From: Moorella mulderi DSM 14980 | GTDB lineage: Bacteria > Bacillota > DSM-521 > Neomoorellales > Neomoorellaceae | DNA: 44,618 nt | Reading direction: 5' to 3' | Assembly: GCF_001594015.1 (NCBI RefSeq) | Contig: NZ_LTBC01000017.1 | Coordinates: 1 to 44,618, forward strand | Shown here: positions 26,776-34,541 of the stretch, piece by piece | Numbering within the stretch: position 1 is the stretch's first letter | Layout: each line of letters begins with the position of its first letter | Position numbers and translations under genes: made by a program | The notes under the pieces: model-generated | Told to the model about the DNA's origin: nothing | What the model saw: the letters and a program-made list of their open reading frames with translations, nothing else | The model's database searches: none

Positions 26776-28251
26776 ATGTTACTCTGGCAACTACCGCAGC
26801 GACACCAGCAACTTACTGGACACCCGGCCCTGGTCTACCAGGGGGAGCAGGTTACATATAGTGAGCTGGTTAAATGGATCGATGCCTACGCCAGGTTATT
26901 CCAAGAACTGGGCGTAAGGCCCGGTGAGAGGGTGGCCATCTGCGCCCCCAACTGCCCGGAGTTTGTTTACAGCTACCTGGGGGCCCTGCAGGCCGGGGCC
27001 ATCGTTGTACCCTTAAACCTGATGCTGACCCGCGAGGAGATCGCCTTTATTATCCGGGAAGCGGGCTGCAGCACTATGGTCATTCACCGGGTGATTGTGG
27101 AGCGTATGGGCCTGGCGCCGCAACATGCGGCAGCCTTGGGCTTAAAACACCTGCTGGTACTCGATAATAAAACCGCAGCCAGGGCCCAGGCTGCACCGCC
27201 GGCAGTGCCGGTGACGGCTTCAGAGGAAGATATCTGCGTTTTCCTCTATACCTCCGGTACTACCGGCCGGCCGAAAGGGGCCATGCTGACTCACAGGAAT
27301 TTTTTGGCGGATATTGAGGCTATGGACGCCGTATCCAACCTGGGGCCAGATAATAATTTCCTTTGCGTTTTACCCATGTTCCACAGCTTTGCCTGGACGA
27401 CCTGCGTCCTCCTGCCCCTGTACCTGGGCAGCACCATTACTATTAAAGAAAGCTTCCAGCCCAAGGATACCCTGAAAACCCTCTCTGAAGAAGATATTAC
27501 CATTTTTTGTGGCGTGCCTTCCATGTATGCCGTTCTTTTGCGGATGGCCGAAAAGGGTCAATTTAAGGCCTTGAAGTTTGCCATTTCCGGCGGGGCGCCC
27601 CTAGCGGCGGAAGTCCAGCGCGGCTTTGAAGCCAAATTTGCCTTCCCCCTGGTGGAGGGCTACGGCCTTTCCGAAGCGGCGCCCGTTGTCTGCCTTAACC
27701 CCCTGTACGGCATCCGTAAACCGGGGTCCATCGGCCTGCCCCTGCCAGGGATCGAGGTTAAAGTGGTGGACGATAATGACCAGGAAGTCCCGGTGGGCGA
27801 GGTGGGAGAACTGGTAGTTCGGGGTCCAAATGTTATGGCCGGCTATTATAACCAGCCGGAAGAGACGGCTGCCACCTTAAGGGGCGGCTGGCTCCATACC
27901 GGTGACCTGGCGCGGCAGGACGAAGACGGCTATTTTTATATTGTCGACCGCAAGAAGGACATGATCATCCTGGGCGGTTTTAATGTCTATCCCCGGGAAG
28001 TGGAGGAGGTCCTCCTGACCCACCCGGCCGTCCTGGAAGCGGCGGTGGTTGGCGTCGGTGACCCGGTAAAGGGTGAGACGGTAAAGGCGTATATTGTTTT
28101 GAAGGAAGGGGCCTCTGCCGACAGGCGGCAGCTGCAAGAGTTTTTGAAAGAGCACCTGGCCGCCTACAAGATCCCCCGTTTATTTGAATTTGTAGCAGAA
28201 CTGCCCAAAAGCCCGACAGGCAAGGTGCTGAAAAAGCTATTGAAGGGGTAG
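26776..28251 (+). CDS. Acyl-CoA synthetase, AMP-dependent ligase (long-chain FadD-like)
   Basis: ANL-superfamily enzyme that activates a carboxylic acid as acyl-AMP and then acyl-CoA. Start ATG 26776 follows AAAGGAGG by about 9 nt. The 491 residues contain the P-loop-like YTSGTTGRPKG (about 158-168), YGLSEAAPV, the adenylate-binding LHTGDLARQDEDGYFY, the hinge region VDRKKDMIILGGFNVYPREV, and the catalytic-lysine motif SPTGKVLKK at the C-terminus. Chain length cannot be read from sequence, although the motifs resemble long-chain ligases. It stands alone behind a strong hairpin; an HD-GYP gene with its own promoter follows. Confidence 0.85.
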   Translation: MLLWQLPQRHQQLTGHPALVYQGEQVTYSELVKWIDAYARLFQELGVRPGERVAICAPNCPEFVYSYLGALQAGAIVVPLNLMLTREEIAFIIREAGCSTMVIHRVIVERMGLAPQHAAALGLKHLLVLDNKTAARAQAAPPAVPVTASEEDICVFLYTSGTTGRPKGAMLTHRNFLADIEAMDAVSNLGPDNNFLCVLPMFHSFAWTTCVLLPLYLGSTITIKESFQPKDTLKTLSEEDITIFCGVPSMYAVLLRMAEKGQFKALKFAISGGAPLAAEVQRGFEAKFAFPLVEGYGLSEAAPVVCLNPLYGIRKPGSIGLPLPGIEVKVVDDNDQEVPVGEVGELVVRGPNVMAGYYNQPEETAATLRGGWLHTGDLARQDEDGYFYIVDRKKDMIILGGFNVYPREVEEVLLTHPAVLEAAVVGVGDPVKGETVKAYIVLKEGASADRRQLQEFLKEHLAAYKIPRLFEFVAELPKSPTGKVLKKLLKG

Positions 28252-28290
28252 GGGATCGCCTGCAGGCAGGAAAAATGCCGGCAGAGATAC

Positions 28291-28319
28291 TTGAGGCCTG
28301 TCAATTTTTCGGTTAAAAT
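28291..28319 (+). promoter_or_regulatory. Candidate sigma-A promoter for the HD-GYP gene
   Basis: TTGAGG (28291-28296) and TAAAAT (28314-28319) are spaced by exactly 17 bp. They lie about 30 bp before the start codon. Confidence 0.55.
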
Positions 28320-28348
28320 GGTAGCAGGCGGGAAGAGGAGTGGTCCCG

Positions 28349-28930
28349 GTGTCGGTGGCACCAGAAGTGGCAGTTTTGCTGGATCGCCTGCGTAACCACA
28401 GTATGACGACTTACCAGCATTCCTGTAATGTCGGCAATCTGGCCTGCGCCCTGGCCGAGGGACTGGGGCTCCAGCAGGAAGAAGTGAACATCATTACCGT
28501 GGGGGGGCTCTTGCACGATATAGGCAAGGCCCGGGTGCGGGCGGCCATTCTCCACAAGGCGGCTCGTTTGACGGCGGGCGAGTGGGAGGTCATGCGCCGG
28601 CACCCGGAATTTGGCGTCCAGATCCTGTCCGGTAATGAGAAGTTTGAGGTTCTTGAGCCCCTGGTGGCCTACCACCATGAACGCTGGGACGGGCAGGGTT
28701 ATTATGGCCTGGGGGGCAGCGATATTCCCCTGGGAGCCCGCATTATTGCCCTGGCCGATGCCTTTGATGCCATGACTTCCTGCCGGGCCTACCAGTATTC
28801 CAAAAATTTGCTGGACGGCATCCAGGAGCTGGCGGCAGGGGCGGGGAAGCAGTTTGACCCCCGCCTGGTGCAGCTTTTTTTTGATATTATGCCGGCCATT
28901 CTCAAACGCAACAGCCGCCGGGCTTCTTGA
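28349..28930 (+). CDS. HD-GYP-type phosphohydrolase
   Basis: A 193-residue stand-alone HD-GYP domain, the family that hydrolyses cyclic di-GMP or related nucleotides. Visible motifs are LLHDIGKARV (metal-binding HD), MRRHPEFGVQIL, YHHERWDGQGYYGL (GYP motif with Tyr in place of Pro), and ARIIALADAFDAM. GTG 28349 is the likely start, 9 nt after AGAGGAG; the GTG at 28340 abuts that site. There is no receiver or sensor domain. The Pro-to-Tyr change in GYP leaves activity plausible but the nucleotide uncertain. A strong terminator follows. Confidence 0.85.
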   Translation: MSVAPEVAVLLDRLRNHSMTTYQHSCNVGNLACALAEGLGLQQEEVNIITVGGLLHDIGKARVRAAILHKAARLTAGEWEVMRRHPEFGVQILSGNEKFEVLEPLVAYHHERWDGQGYYGLGGSDIPLGARIIALADAFDAMTSCRAYQYSKNLLDGIQELAAGAGKQFDPRLVQLFFDIMPAILKRNSRRAS

Positions 28931-28945
28931 AGGCAGGCACCTGGT

Positions 28946-28983
28946 AAAAAGCCACCGGGCTTGAGATAGACCGGTGGCTTTTT
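28946..28983 (+). terminator. Rho-independent terminator after the HD-GYP gene
   Basis: AAAAAGCCACCGG (28946-28958) pairs perfectly with CCGGTGGCTTTTT (28971-28983) across a 12-nt loop. Confidence 0.9.
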
Positions 28984-29011
28984 AATGCGTTAACCTGTGG
29001 TAAATTCCTGC

Positions 29012-29040
29012 TTATAAGGTAAACTCTGCCGGGCTATACT
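29012..29040 (+). promoter_or_regulatory. Weak candidate promoter for the zinc-ribbon/queG pair
   Basis: TATACT (29035-29040) is a good -10. The hexamer 17 bp upstream is TTATAA, a poor -35. Confidence 0.3.
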
Positions 29041-29074
29041 AAAGTGGAAAAATGTTAGGAGGGATTAAATAAAG

Positions 29075-29230
29075 ATGGGTGCCGACAATGCCCCGCTGAG
29101 TTACCGCTGCAGCCGCTGCGGCAATACCTTTAAGGTCAATCCTGGCAGTGCCAGCGTCTGTCCTGTCTGCGGTTTTAACTGTGGCCCTGACAAGTGCCGG
29201 CGGCTGGAAACCTCTGATGAAGGTTATTAA
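29075..29230 (+). CDS. Small zinc-ribbon protein, 51 residues
   Basis: A short gene with ATG at 29075 and AGGAGGG 11 nt upstream. It encodes YRCSRCGNTFKVNPG, then VCPVCGFNCGPDKC: two CxxC pairs typical of a rubredoxin-like or ribbon zinc site plus two extra cysteines (CGPDKC). No wider family is recognised; small ribbons of this kind often bind RNA or partner proteins. It sits 33 bp before queG on the same strand, downstream of a terminator, so the two probably share a transcript. Confidence 0.7.
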   Translation: MGADNAPLSYRCSRCGNTFKVNPGSASVCPVCGFNCGPDKCRRLETSDEGY

Positions 29231-29263
29231 AATAATATAAATAAGGAAGGGGGAAACCGGGGC

Positions 29264-30388
29264 ATGCAGGTAGCAGAACTAAAAGATTGGGCGTCACGCC
29301 GGGGCCTGGTTCTGGGGATAGCCCCGGTCCAGCCCTTTGAACGGGGTGAGGCGGCTTTAAAATGGCGGGCGGAAAGGGGTCTTAAGACCCCTTTTGCCAG
29401 TGGTCGCCCGGAAGAACGCTGCCAGCCCCAGCTTCTTTACCCGGCGGCCCGTTCCCTGGTGGTGGTAGCCAGTCCCCACCCGGAGCTGGCCGGGCCACCG
29501 GGCCCGGGAGAGGGGCTGATTGCCCGTTACGCCCTGGGGCCAGATTACCATGGTGAACTACAGGGCCATCTCCAGGACCTGGCCGGCCTTTTACAGCAGG
29601 GCGGGGCCGGCTTTACTGCCCTCCAGGTTGACAGCGGCCCCCTGCTGGAAAGGGAGGCTGCCTGTCTGGCCGGCCTGGGGTATTACGGCGCCAGCTGCAA
29701 CCTGATTATCCCGGGCCTGGGGTCGGGCGCCTCCCTGGGCCTCGTTATCACCGACCTGGAACTGGAACCCGGTGTACCCCTTGAACCCGCTGCCTGCGAG
29801 GATTGCGGCCGGTGCCTGGCGGCCTGCCCGACGGGAGCTTTAGTGGCCCCCGGCCGCCTGGACCCGGAACGCTGCCTGTCCTACCTGACCCAGAAACGGG
29901 GGGTGATCCCGGGAGAACTGCGCCCCCTTTTTGGGCAATATATCTGGGGTTGTGATGCCTGCCAGGATGTCTGCCCGGCCAACCGGCGGGAGAGGGCGGC
30001 ATTACGAGAGGTGGCCCGCCGGCAGGAGGGAAGGGTAAGAGTAGTGGCCGGGGCAGGTCACGAAGTAACCCGGCCGGACTTGGCTACCATTATTACTATG
30101 AATAAGGAGCAATTTCATCGAACCTTTGGGTCCACGGCCCTGGCCTGGCGGGGGAAAACTGTACTCCAGCGCAATGCCGCCATTGCCCTGGGCAATCTGG
30201 GTGACCCCGGAGCCATGGTATCTTTAGCGCAGGCCCTCCGGTCCCCGGCTGCGATCTTAAGGGGGCATGCGGCCTGGGCTCTGGGGCGCCTGGGTGCGGC
30301 GGCTCGCCCGGCCCTGGAAAAGGCCCGCCGGGAAGAAACCGACCCCTGGGTGCTCCTGGAGATTGAGGAGGCCTTAGCTTTCCTGTAG
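29264..30388 (+). CDS. queG: Epoxyqueuosine reductase QueG
   Basis: Cobalamin- and iron-sulfur-dependent enzyme for the last step of queuosine synthesis on tRNA. The 374-residue protein has the cobalamin-binding N-terminal domain with the catalytic Asp in QVDSGPLLER (D123). It has two [4Fe-4S] clusters, ligated by CEDCGRCLAACP and, after CLSYLTQKRG, by WGCDACQDVCPAN. C-terminal HEAT-like repeats (NAAIALGNLGDPGAM, HAAWALGRLG) bind the tRNA anticodon stem. Start ATG 29264 follows AAGGAAGGGGG. No other queuosine gene is in the window. Confidence 0.92.
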   Translation: MQVAELKDWASRRGLVLGIAPVQPFERGEAALKWRAERGLKTPFASGRPEERCQPQLLYPAARSLVVVASPHPELAGPPGPGEGLIARYALGPDYHGELQGHLQDLAGLLQQGGAGFTALQVDSGPLLEREAACLAGLGYYGASCNLIIPGLGSGASLGLVITDLELEPGVPLEPAACEDCGRCLAACPTGALVAPGRLDPERCLSYLTQKRGVIPGELRPLFGQYIWGCDACQDVCPANRRERAALREVARRQEGRVRVVAGAGHEVTRPDLATIITMNKEQFHRTFGSTALAWRGKTVLQRNAAIALGNLGDPGAMVSLAQALRSPAAILRGHAAWALGRLGAAARPALEKARREETDPWVLLEIEEALAFL

Positions 30389-30415
30389 ACGGCGGTGAGC
30401 GGCGGAGTGCATAAA

Positions 30416-30440
30416 ACCCCGGTTTGAAGTTTACCGGGGT
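30416..30440 (+). terminator. Hairpin after queG, probable terminator
   Basis: ACCCCGGT (30416-30423) pairs with ACCGGGGT (30433-30440) over a 9-nt loop. The following GTTATAC is only weakly T-rich. Two more inverted repeats lie at 30455-30476 (CCTGAAAA/TTTTCAGG) and 30486-30504 between the convergent queG and isomerase genes. Confidence 0.45.
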
Positions 30441-30511
30441 GTTATACTGCCTACCCTGAAAATAGCCCTTTTCAGGCATAGTAGGTGGCCGGTCCTGCCG
30501 GCCATGGGGTA

Positions 30512-31246
30512 CTACTTTAAAATTTTAAAGGCCTCCGGTTCGGCCACAAAGGCTTCGTACAATGATTTATTTTTGACGATATTTATAGGCTGGCTGAGAT
30601 TGGGGGCGGCCACCATCTTCAGGGCCACCGAATTCTGGTAGTGGGTATTTTTAACAAAGTCCCCTTTGCCATCTTCACCTTCCAGGTAGTAGTAGGCGGC
30701 ACCACGCTTCTCCCGGAAAGGACCATAAAGGGAGGAAAAGTGGCTCTCAATGAGATTGGCCATGACCAGGGGCTGGCTGCCCGGGTTGATGGTTACATGG
30801 CCGTAGGCCGGAGGGATGAAGACCTTGTCGCCTTTTTTGGCTTCGACGGCCATAATTTCTTCCACTTCGCCGCTGCGGTTATTTTTCTGCAGCAGGTAAA
30901 TGGCTTCCCCGTCAAGTACCTCGTAGTACTCGGGATAGGTTTCGGAAGAGTGGGGTTTCAGCGGGTGAAAGTGCCCCACGGTTTTAATATACTCTTTACC
31001 AATGGTACCTGGCAGGAGAACGGTGATATCGTAGCGGATGTCGTGCTGCTGGTACAATTCCCGGTCCTTTTCCAGGCAGACGCCCCGGTACATGTAATAA
31101 AGGGGCCGGTCGCTGGGCGGGACATCGGCATAGAGTACCGGCAGGACATCAGCGAGGCGCCGGATGTCCGGCTCCGGGGCTAATACCCCGCCGGCAAAAG
31201 TTAAAAGACCACTGGCTTCCAGGGTAAAATGCTTGCCTAAAATCAT
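30512..31246 (-). CDS. Glucose-6-phosphate isomerase, cupin (archaeal-type) family
   Basis: Interconverts glucose 6-phosphate and fructose 6-phosphate using a metal in a cupin barrel, unlike the usual bacterial PGI. The 244-residue protein shows GHFHPLKPHSSETYPEYYE, supplying H92, H94 and E102, and later IPPAYGHVTINPG with H150, the expected four metal ligands. The start ATG (31244-31246) has GGAGG 9 nt upstream, and that site lies in a small inverted repeat (GGAGG-TCAT-CCTCC) touching the start codon, which may limit initiation. It is followed by convergent queG; the hypothetical gene at 31344 is upstream on the same strand. Confidence 0.85.
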   Translation of the reverse strand: MILGKHFTLEASGLLTFAGGVLAPEPDIRRLADVLPVLYADVPPSDRPLYYMYRGVCLEKDRELYQQHDIRYDITVLLPGTIGKEYIKTVGHFHPLKPHSSETYPEYYEVLDGEAIYLLQKNNRSGEVEEIMAVEAKKGDKVFIPPAYGHVTINPGSQPLVMANLIESHFSSLYGPFREKRGAAYYYLEGEDGKGDFVKNTHYQNSVALKMVAAPNLSQPINIVKNKSLYEAFVAEPEAFKILK

Positions 31247-31343
31247 GGAGGATGACCTCCCCGGATTATTTTCTTTTCCATTATAACCTAATGGCCCTGA
31301 AAAACAACCCTTTTTTGGTCAGGGACGCTACTGCAGTTATTAG

Positions 31344-31718
31344 TTAGGCCTGCCTTTGTCCGTACATCTCCCGGAAGATGCGGGTGATAACCCTTTTTTC
31401 TTCTTCATCAAACAGGCGGGTCACGGAAAATTCTACCACGGTTGTCAGGGTACCATCGGGCAGTTCGTAAATCTCTGACTTGACAATGTGGCCGTAGCCT
31501 AGGACCTCCTCGCTTTTAGTAACAATCAGGGCTTCCATACCCACCGGGTGGGCCAGTTTATGGCCCTGGCGGAAAAAACCCAGGATAATATTACCACTGG
31601 TGCGCTTCCACAGGAGCAGGTTTTCGCCGTCGCCCTTTTGTTCGTTGGGTTTTTCCGGCAATTCATCCACCGGCAGGCGGATCAGCCAGGTAAACTCGTA
31701 CTTGTACCCCAAACCCAT
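31344..31718 (-). CDS. Conserved-looking protein of unknown function, 124 residues
   Basis: I do not recognise the family. The protein is soluble, with mixed alpha/beta character (GYKYEFTWLIRLP at the N-terminus, then ALIVTKSEEVLGYGHIVKS and a Glu/Arg-rich C-terminal helix). ATG 31716-31718 with GGCGAGG just upstream is preferred to the GTG three bases earlier. It lies 97 bp upstream of the cupin isomerase gene on the same strand and could be co-transcribed. It is divergent from prkA. Confidence 0.55.
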   Translation of the reverse strand: MGLGYKYEFTWLIRLPVDELPEKPNEQKGDGENLLLWKRTSGNIILGFFRQGHKLAHPVGMEALIVTKSEEVLGYGHIVKSEIYELPDGTLTTVVEFSVTRLFDEEEKRVITRIFREMYGQRQA

Positions 31719-31802
31719 CACCTCGCCGATATTTTTTACCGTTCCTCATATAATCATTCGGCTCCACTCCTTAGTTTTCCTGCTCCTGTCAGTAGCCTTC
31801 TT

Positions 31803-31847
31803 TTTCCGGTCCTTCATACATATTATATAATACTCCTACCTTATACT
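31803..31847 (+). promoter_or_regulatory. Candidate prkA promoter region
   Basis: A perfect sigma-A -10 (TATAAT, 31826-31831) lacks a good -35. Overlapping it, CATATT (31819-31824) and CTTATACT (31840-31847) with a 15-bp spacer resemble a sigma-E promoter (consensus KMATATT then CATACAHT; 6 of 8 at the -10). In Bacillus prkA is sigma-E dependent, so the second reading is attractive but unproven. Confidence 0.35.
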
Positions 31848-31882
31848 CGCTGCTATTTTTCCCTGGAAGGGAGGAAGGGCCG

Positions 31883-32710
31883 GTGAAAATCCTGGAACGT
31901 CTGGAGGAATATCGCCAGGAAGCCAAAAAGTTATACTGGGAAGGCACCTTTGCTGACTACCTGGCCATGGTGATTAAGAATCCCAGGCTGGCGCGGCTGG
32001 CCCATGCCCGGATATATGACATGATTGCTGGTGCCGGGGTGGAAGAATTTGACGGTGTCAAGCGCTACCGTTTTTTTAGCGAAGAGATCTTCGGGCTGGA
32101 GCGTACCCTGGAAAAGCTGGTGGAAGAGTATTTTCATTCGGCAGCCTGCCGGCTGGATGTGCGCAAGCGCATCCTGCTCCTCATGGGGCCGGTCAGTGGC
32201 GGCAAGTCGACCATCGTGACTATGCTTAAACGTGGCCTGGAAAGGTACAGCCAGACCGACGCCGGCGCCATCTATGCCATTAAAGGCTGTCCCATGCACG
32301 AAGAACCCCTGCACCTCATTCCCCGGGAGCTCAGGCCGGAGTTCCAGAAGGAATACGGCATCTATATCGAAGGTAGCCTCTGCCCCGTCTGCCAGCTGAT
32401 GGTCGAAGAGAAATATGACGGCCGGGTAGAGGAGGTACCGGTGGAACGCATCGTCCTTTCGGAAGAGAAACGGGTCGGCATCGGCACCTTCAGCCCTTCT
32501 GACCCCAAGTCCCAGGATATTGCCGAACTCACCGGTAGCATCGATTTTTCCACCATTGCCGAATACGGTTCCGAATCAGACCCCCGGGCCTACCGTTTTG
32601 ACGGTGAACTCAATATTGCCAACCGGGGAATCATGGAGTTCCAGTTTATTCTTAGAACCATACAACAGCGAGCTAATAATAGAAAGCGCCTGGGTGTTTC
32701 AGGCGTTTAG
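31883..32710 (+). CDS. prkA: PrkA AAA+ protein, first segment (codons 1-254) plus element-encoded tail
   Basis: PrkA (YeaG family) is an AAA+ protein first described as a serine kinase and later reported as an ATP-dependent protease; in Bacillus it is expressed in the mother cell under sigma-E. Start ATG follows AAGGGAGGAAGGG. The Walker A GPVSGGKST is at residues 102-110, with FSPSDPKSQDIAELTG and NIANRGIMEFQ further on. A normal PrkA is about 630 residues. Here homology stops exactly after Q254 (CAG, 32642-32644). The frame then reads 21 unrelated residues of inserted DNA to a stop at 32710. The missing continuation EMLKCDEKFLYNLLSLSQEG is found in frame at 39239. The gene is therefore interrupted, not merely truncated. 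Confidence 0.92.
   Translation: MKILERLEEYRQEAKKLYWEGTFADYLAMVIKNPRLARLAHARIYDMIAGAGVEEFDGVKRYRFFSEEIFGLERTLEKLVEEYFHSAACRLDVRKRILLLMGPVSGGKSTIVTMLKRGLERYSQTDAGAIYAIKGCPMHEEPLHLIPRELRPEFQKEYGIYIEGSLCPVCQLMVEEKYDGRVEEVPVERIVLSEEKRVGIGTFSPSDPKSQDIAELTGSIDFSTIAEYGSESDPRAYRFDGELNIANRGIMEFQFILRTIQQRANNRKRLGVSGV
32642..32666 (+). repeat. Left junction (attL) of prkA element 1
   Basis: Host codon CAG (32642-32644), shared with the right junction, is followed by TTTAT and the 17-mer TCTTAGAACCATACAAC (32650-32666). That 17-mer is the exact reverse complement of 39215-39231 at the other end. Confidence 0.88.
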
Positions 32711-32776
32711 CAGACGGGGAGGGGAGAGGATAGGGGTGCAGTAAATGACTTCAAGATGTAAGCGTGGTCGGCACTT

Positions 32777-33334
32777 TTAGCCTTTTAATAATATAGCGAT
32801 TACCATAGCGGCCACACCCAAAATAGTAGTTACCGCCATAGCAATAACCCAGCGGCGTTCCTCGGCTAAAAAATTTCTTATATCGAGAAATGCCTGATGC
32901 CTTTGATTATCACGGTCTCGCATTTCTCCAAGTGCCTGGTCAACTATCCGGGCCACGCGTTCCTCTGTGGCTTTAGCCGAGGCCTGCAGCTCAGACCTCA
33001 TGGCGTGGAACTCCGCTTTTATTTCCGAGAAATCGCGGTCCAGCTTGTCAAGATACTTTTCTTGCCAATCCATGTTTTGCCCCTCCTCATTGGTGGCGGC
33101 TGTTTCAGTAAGCGCCTCTATAAATCCAGGCGTGGAAAATCTATTGAGAATATAGATCATCAGAGAATAAATTAATTCCCTATTTCTAGTCGCGATAATT
33201 TCTTCTAATTCATTATAGCCCATGCCAGTCGAAAAGTCAGGAGGGAAATTATTAGAATTAGTCTCTGCCTTTCGCTGTTCACTTTTATATAAAGTAAGTT
33301 GTGGGCGTCCATTTTTAGGCAAGGGTGTTGCCAC
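32777..33334 (-). CDS. Coiled-coil protein with C-terminal membrane helix
   Basis: Protein of 185 residues, unknown function. The N-terminal 90 residues are polar. Residues about 90-155 are a charged coiled coil (KYLDKLDRDFSEIKAEFHAM, then ATEERVARIVDQALGEM). The last 25 residues form one hydrophobic helix (VIAMAVTTILGVAAMVIAIL). This tail-anchored layout recalls small phage XhlA-like or holin-associated proteins, but the match is only architectural. The GTG start overlaps the upstream gene by 20 bp, implying coupling. An internal ATG (at MDWQEKY) could give a shorter product that is the part most like known families. Confidence 0.6.
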   Translation of the reverse strand: MATPLPKNGRPQLTLYKSEQRKAETNSNNFPPDFSTGMGYNELEEIIATRNRELIYSLMIYILNRFSTPGFIEALTETAATNEEGQNMDWQEKYLDKLDRDFSEIKAEFHAMRSELQASAKATEERVARIVDQALGEMRDRDNQRHQAFLDIRNFLAEERRWVIAMAVTTILGVAAMVIAILLKG

Positions 33335-33929
33335 TCCCTATCACCTCAGCAATTAATTTTTGGCTGTTATTCCAATCATTTTCAAGCGTTTCACTTGTAC
33401 GTTGTGCTAAAATATCCGTATTTAGGCTTTCATTGTGGTGAATATTTATATGCAGTTTTAAATTTGGTTTATCATCGGCTAAGTCTAAGGTAAATAATAC
33501 ATTATCCTTGGTGAAAGATAATCTCAAGGCCGTATTGGGTATATTTTCAAACGAGGTGGGTTTAATAGCGAGGCTAAAGATATCTTTTACTTCCGGCAAT
33601 CCAGAACAAATAAAATCAAAGTTAAAACCATAAGCATTTACGGCTTGTCCTCCTGTTAGATGCAACACCTTCATTAGGATCTCTGAGAAATCATTGAGCG
33701 CAAAATTATCATTGACCCTAGATTGAATTTGCAGGCGATTTTCCGTTAGTGATATACCTATACCTTTGTTAGGAAATTCGATGACTCCCGGGCTAATAGG
33801 ATCTGGAAACCAAAGTGTAGTGTGGGGTTCACCGGGATATAAGCCTAAAATTTCATTGACTCTAACGGCGTTTTTATTGGGTTGAGACAACACAACTACA
33901 ATATTTGCCCCTTGCAGTTGCATTTGCAT
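33315..33929 (-). CDS. Unknown protein, 204 residues, first gene of a two-gene unit
   Basis: I do not recognise this family. The protein is soluble and rich in beta-type alternation (GANIVVVLSQPN at the start, RLSFTKDNVLFTLDLADDKP, LKLHINIHHNE). It starts at an ATG 10 nt after GGAGG and overlaps the tail-anchored coiled-coil gene downstream, so the two may act together. Directly upstream are the Spo0A-box-like sequences of unit C (33948-33990). Codon use is AT-rich compared with the flanking chromosome, consistent with transfer. Confidence 0.55.
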   Translation of the reverse strand: MQMQLQGANIVVVLSQPNKNAVRVNEILGLYPGEPHTTLWFPDPISPGVIEFPNKGIGISLTENRLQIQSRVNDNFALNDFSEILMKVLHLTGGQAVNAYGFNFDFICSGLPEVKDIFSLAIKPTSFENIPNTALRLSFTKDNVLFTLDLADDKPNLKLHINIHHNESLNTDILAQRTSETLENDWNNSQKLIAEVIGSGNTLA

Positions 33930-33947
33930 AAAAATGATACCTCCTAT

Positions 33948-33990
33948 TTATCACCTTTTGTCGAATCCTGCCTATACACCACCAAAACCG
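33948..33990 (-). promoter_or_regulatory. Intergenic unit C with Spo0A-box-like repeats
   Basis: Plus-strand TTTTGTCGAA (33956-33965) with a degenerate half-box TTATC exactly 10 bp away (33948), 19-27 nt upstream of the start codon of the 204-residue gene. A degenerate stem (AAAACCGC) follows, as in units A and B. Confidence 0.5.
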
Positions 33991-33999
33991 CAGCGCTTT

Positions 34000-34179
34000 T
34001 CAATACAACGACGGCTTATTTAAGCTATAATCAATCTGATTCCACCCGCAGTTCGTACACCAAAGCGTTAAATCTTTTATCCCCTCAACACGATAGATAT
34101 GGCTGCCACATTTCGGGCATTGCCCAGGGGCCGGTTTCATGGTTACCTTGGGTTTCTTTTTTTGGAATAGATTAAGCAT
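34000..34179 (-). CDS. Small zinc-ribbon protein, 59 residues
   Basis: Starting at ATG 34177-34179 (GAGGTGAG 4 nt upstream) it reads MLNLFQKKKPKVTMKPAPGQ, then CPKCGSHIYRVEG and LWCTNCGWNQID. The two CxxC pairs make a single zinc ribbon, preceded by a basic tail. The function is unknown; nucleic-acid binding is possible. A longer frame upstream runs across unit A and is unlikely to be coding. It is the gene most directly placed behind Spo0A-box unit A. Confidence 0.65.
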   Translation of the reverse strand: MLNLFQKKKPKVTMKPAPGQCPKCGSHIYRVEGIKDLTLWCTNCGWNQIDYSLNKPSLY

Positions 34180-34195
34180 GATCTCACCTCTGGAC

Positions 34196-34250
34196 TTGTC
34201 GTCTTTTGTCGAAAACTGCATATACACCAAAACCGCCGAGTTCGGCGGTT
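34196..34250 (-). promoter_or_regulatory. Intergenic unit A: terminator hairpin plus Spo0A-box-like tandem
   Basis: TTTTGTCGAA (34204-34213) and TTGTC (34196-34200) lie in tandem with a 10-bp period. On the minus strand they sit just before the ribosome-binding site of the zinc-ribbon gene. AACCGCCG/CGGCGGTT (34231-34250) is a terminator stem for the gene upstream. A possible -10 TATATG lies between the stem and the boxes. Confidence 0.55.
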
Positions 34251-34253
34251 TCT

Positions 34254-34541
34254 TACTTTATGACCTTATATCTCATCATATCTACCGGCAATCCAACCCT
34301 GGCCGCAAATTGCTCCAGGGTTTCATTTAGTTCCGGCTCTTCGTCCCAGGTAATCAATTCTACGGTAAATGGTAACCTTCCCGGCTATTTCAAGGATCAG
34401 ACCCTTAATCCGGCGAAAGGGGAATTCGTCAACGTCAATAACCATCTCCTGCGCCAGGCGATATGGGTCATTGGTTTTATATTTTTCTACTAATTGCTTA
34501 ACAGATTGCCTGATGTAGTAAAAAGGGAGTAGCAGGTTTTC
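34254..34541 (-). pseudogene. ImmA/IrrE-like metallopeptidase remnant
   Basis: Directly after the hicA stop codon the frame reads YIRQSVKQLVEKYKTNDPYR, then DVDEFPFRRIKGLILEIAG, which resembles the N-terminal part of ImmA/IrrE-family peptidases. It lacks the HExxH active site. The frame is lost near 34350, and another continues with ELITWDEEPELNETLEQFAA to a stop at 34254, plausibly the C-terminal end of the same gene after an internal deletion. No start codon or ribosome-binding site is evident. ImmA proteins cleave phage-type repressors; this one would be inactive. Confidence 0.5.
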
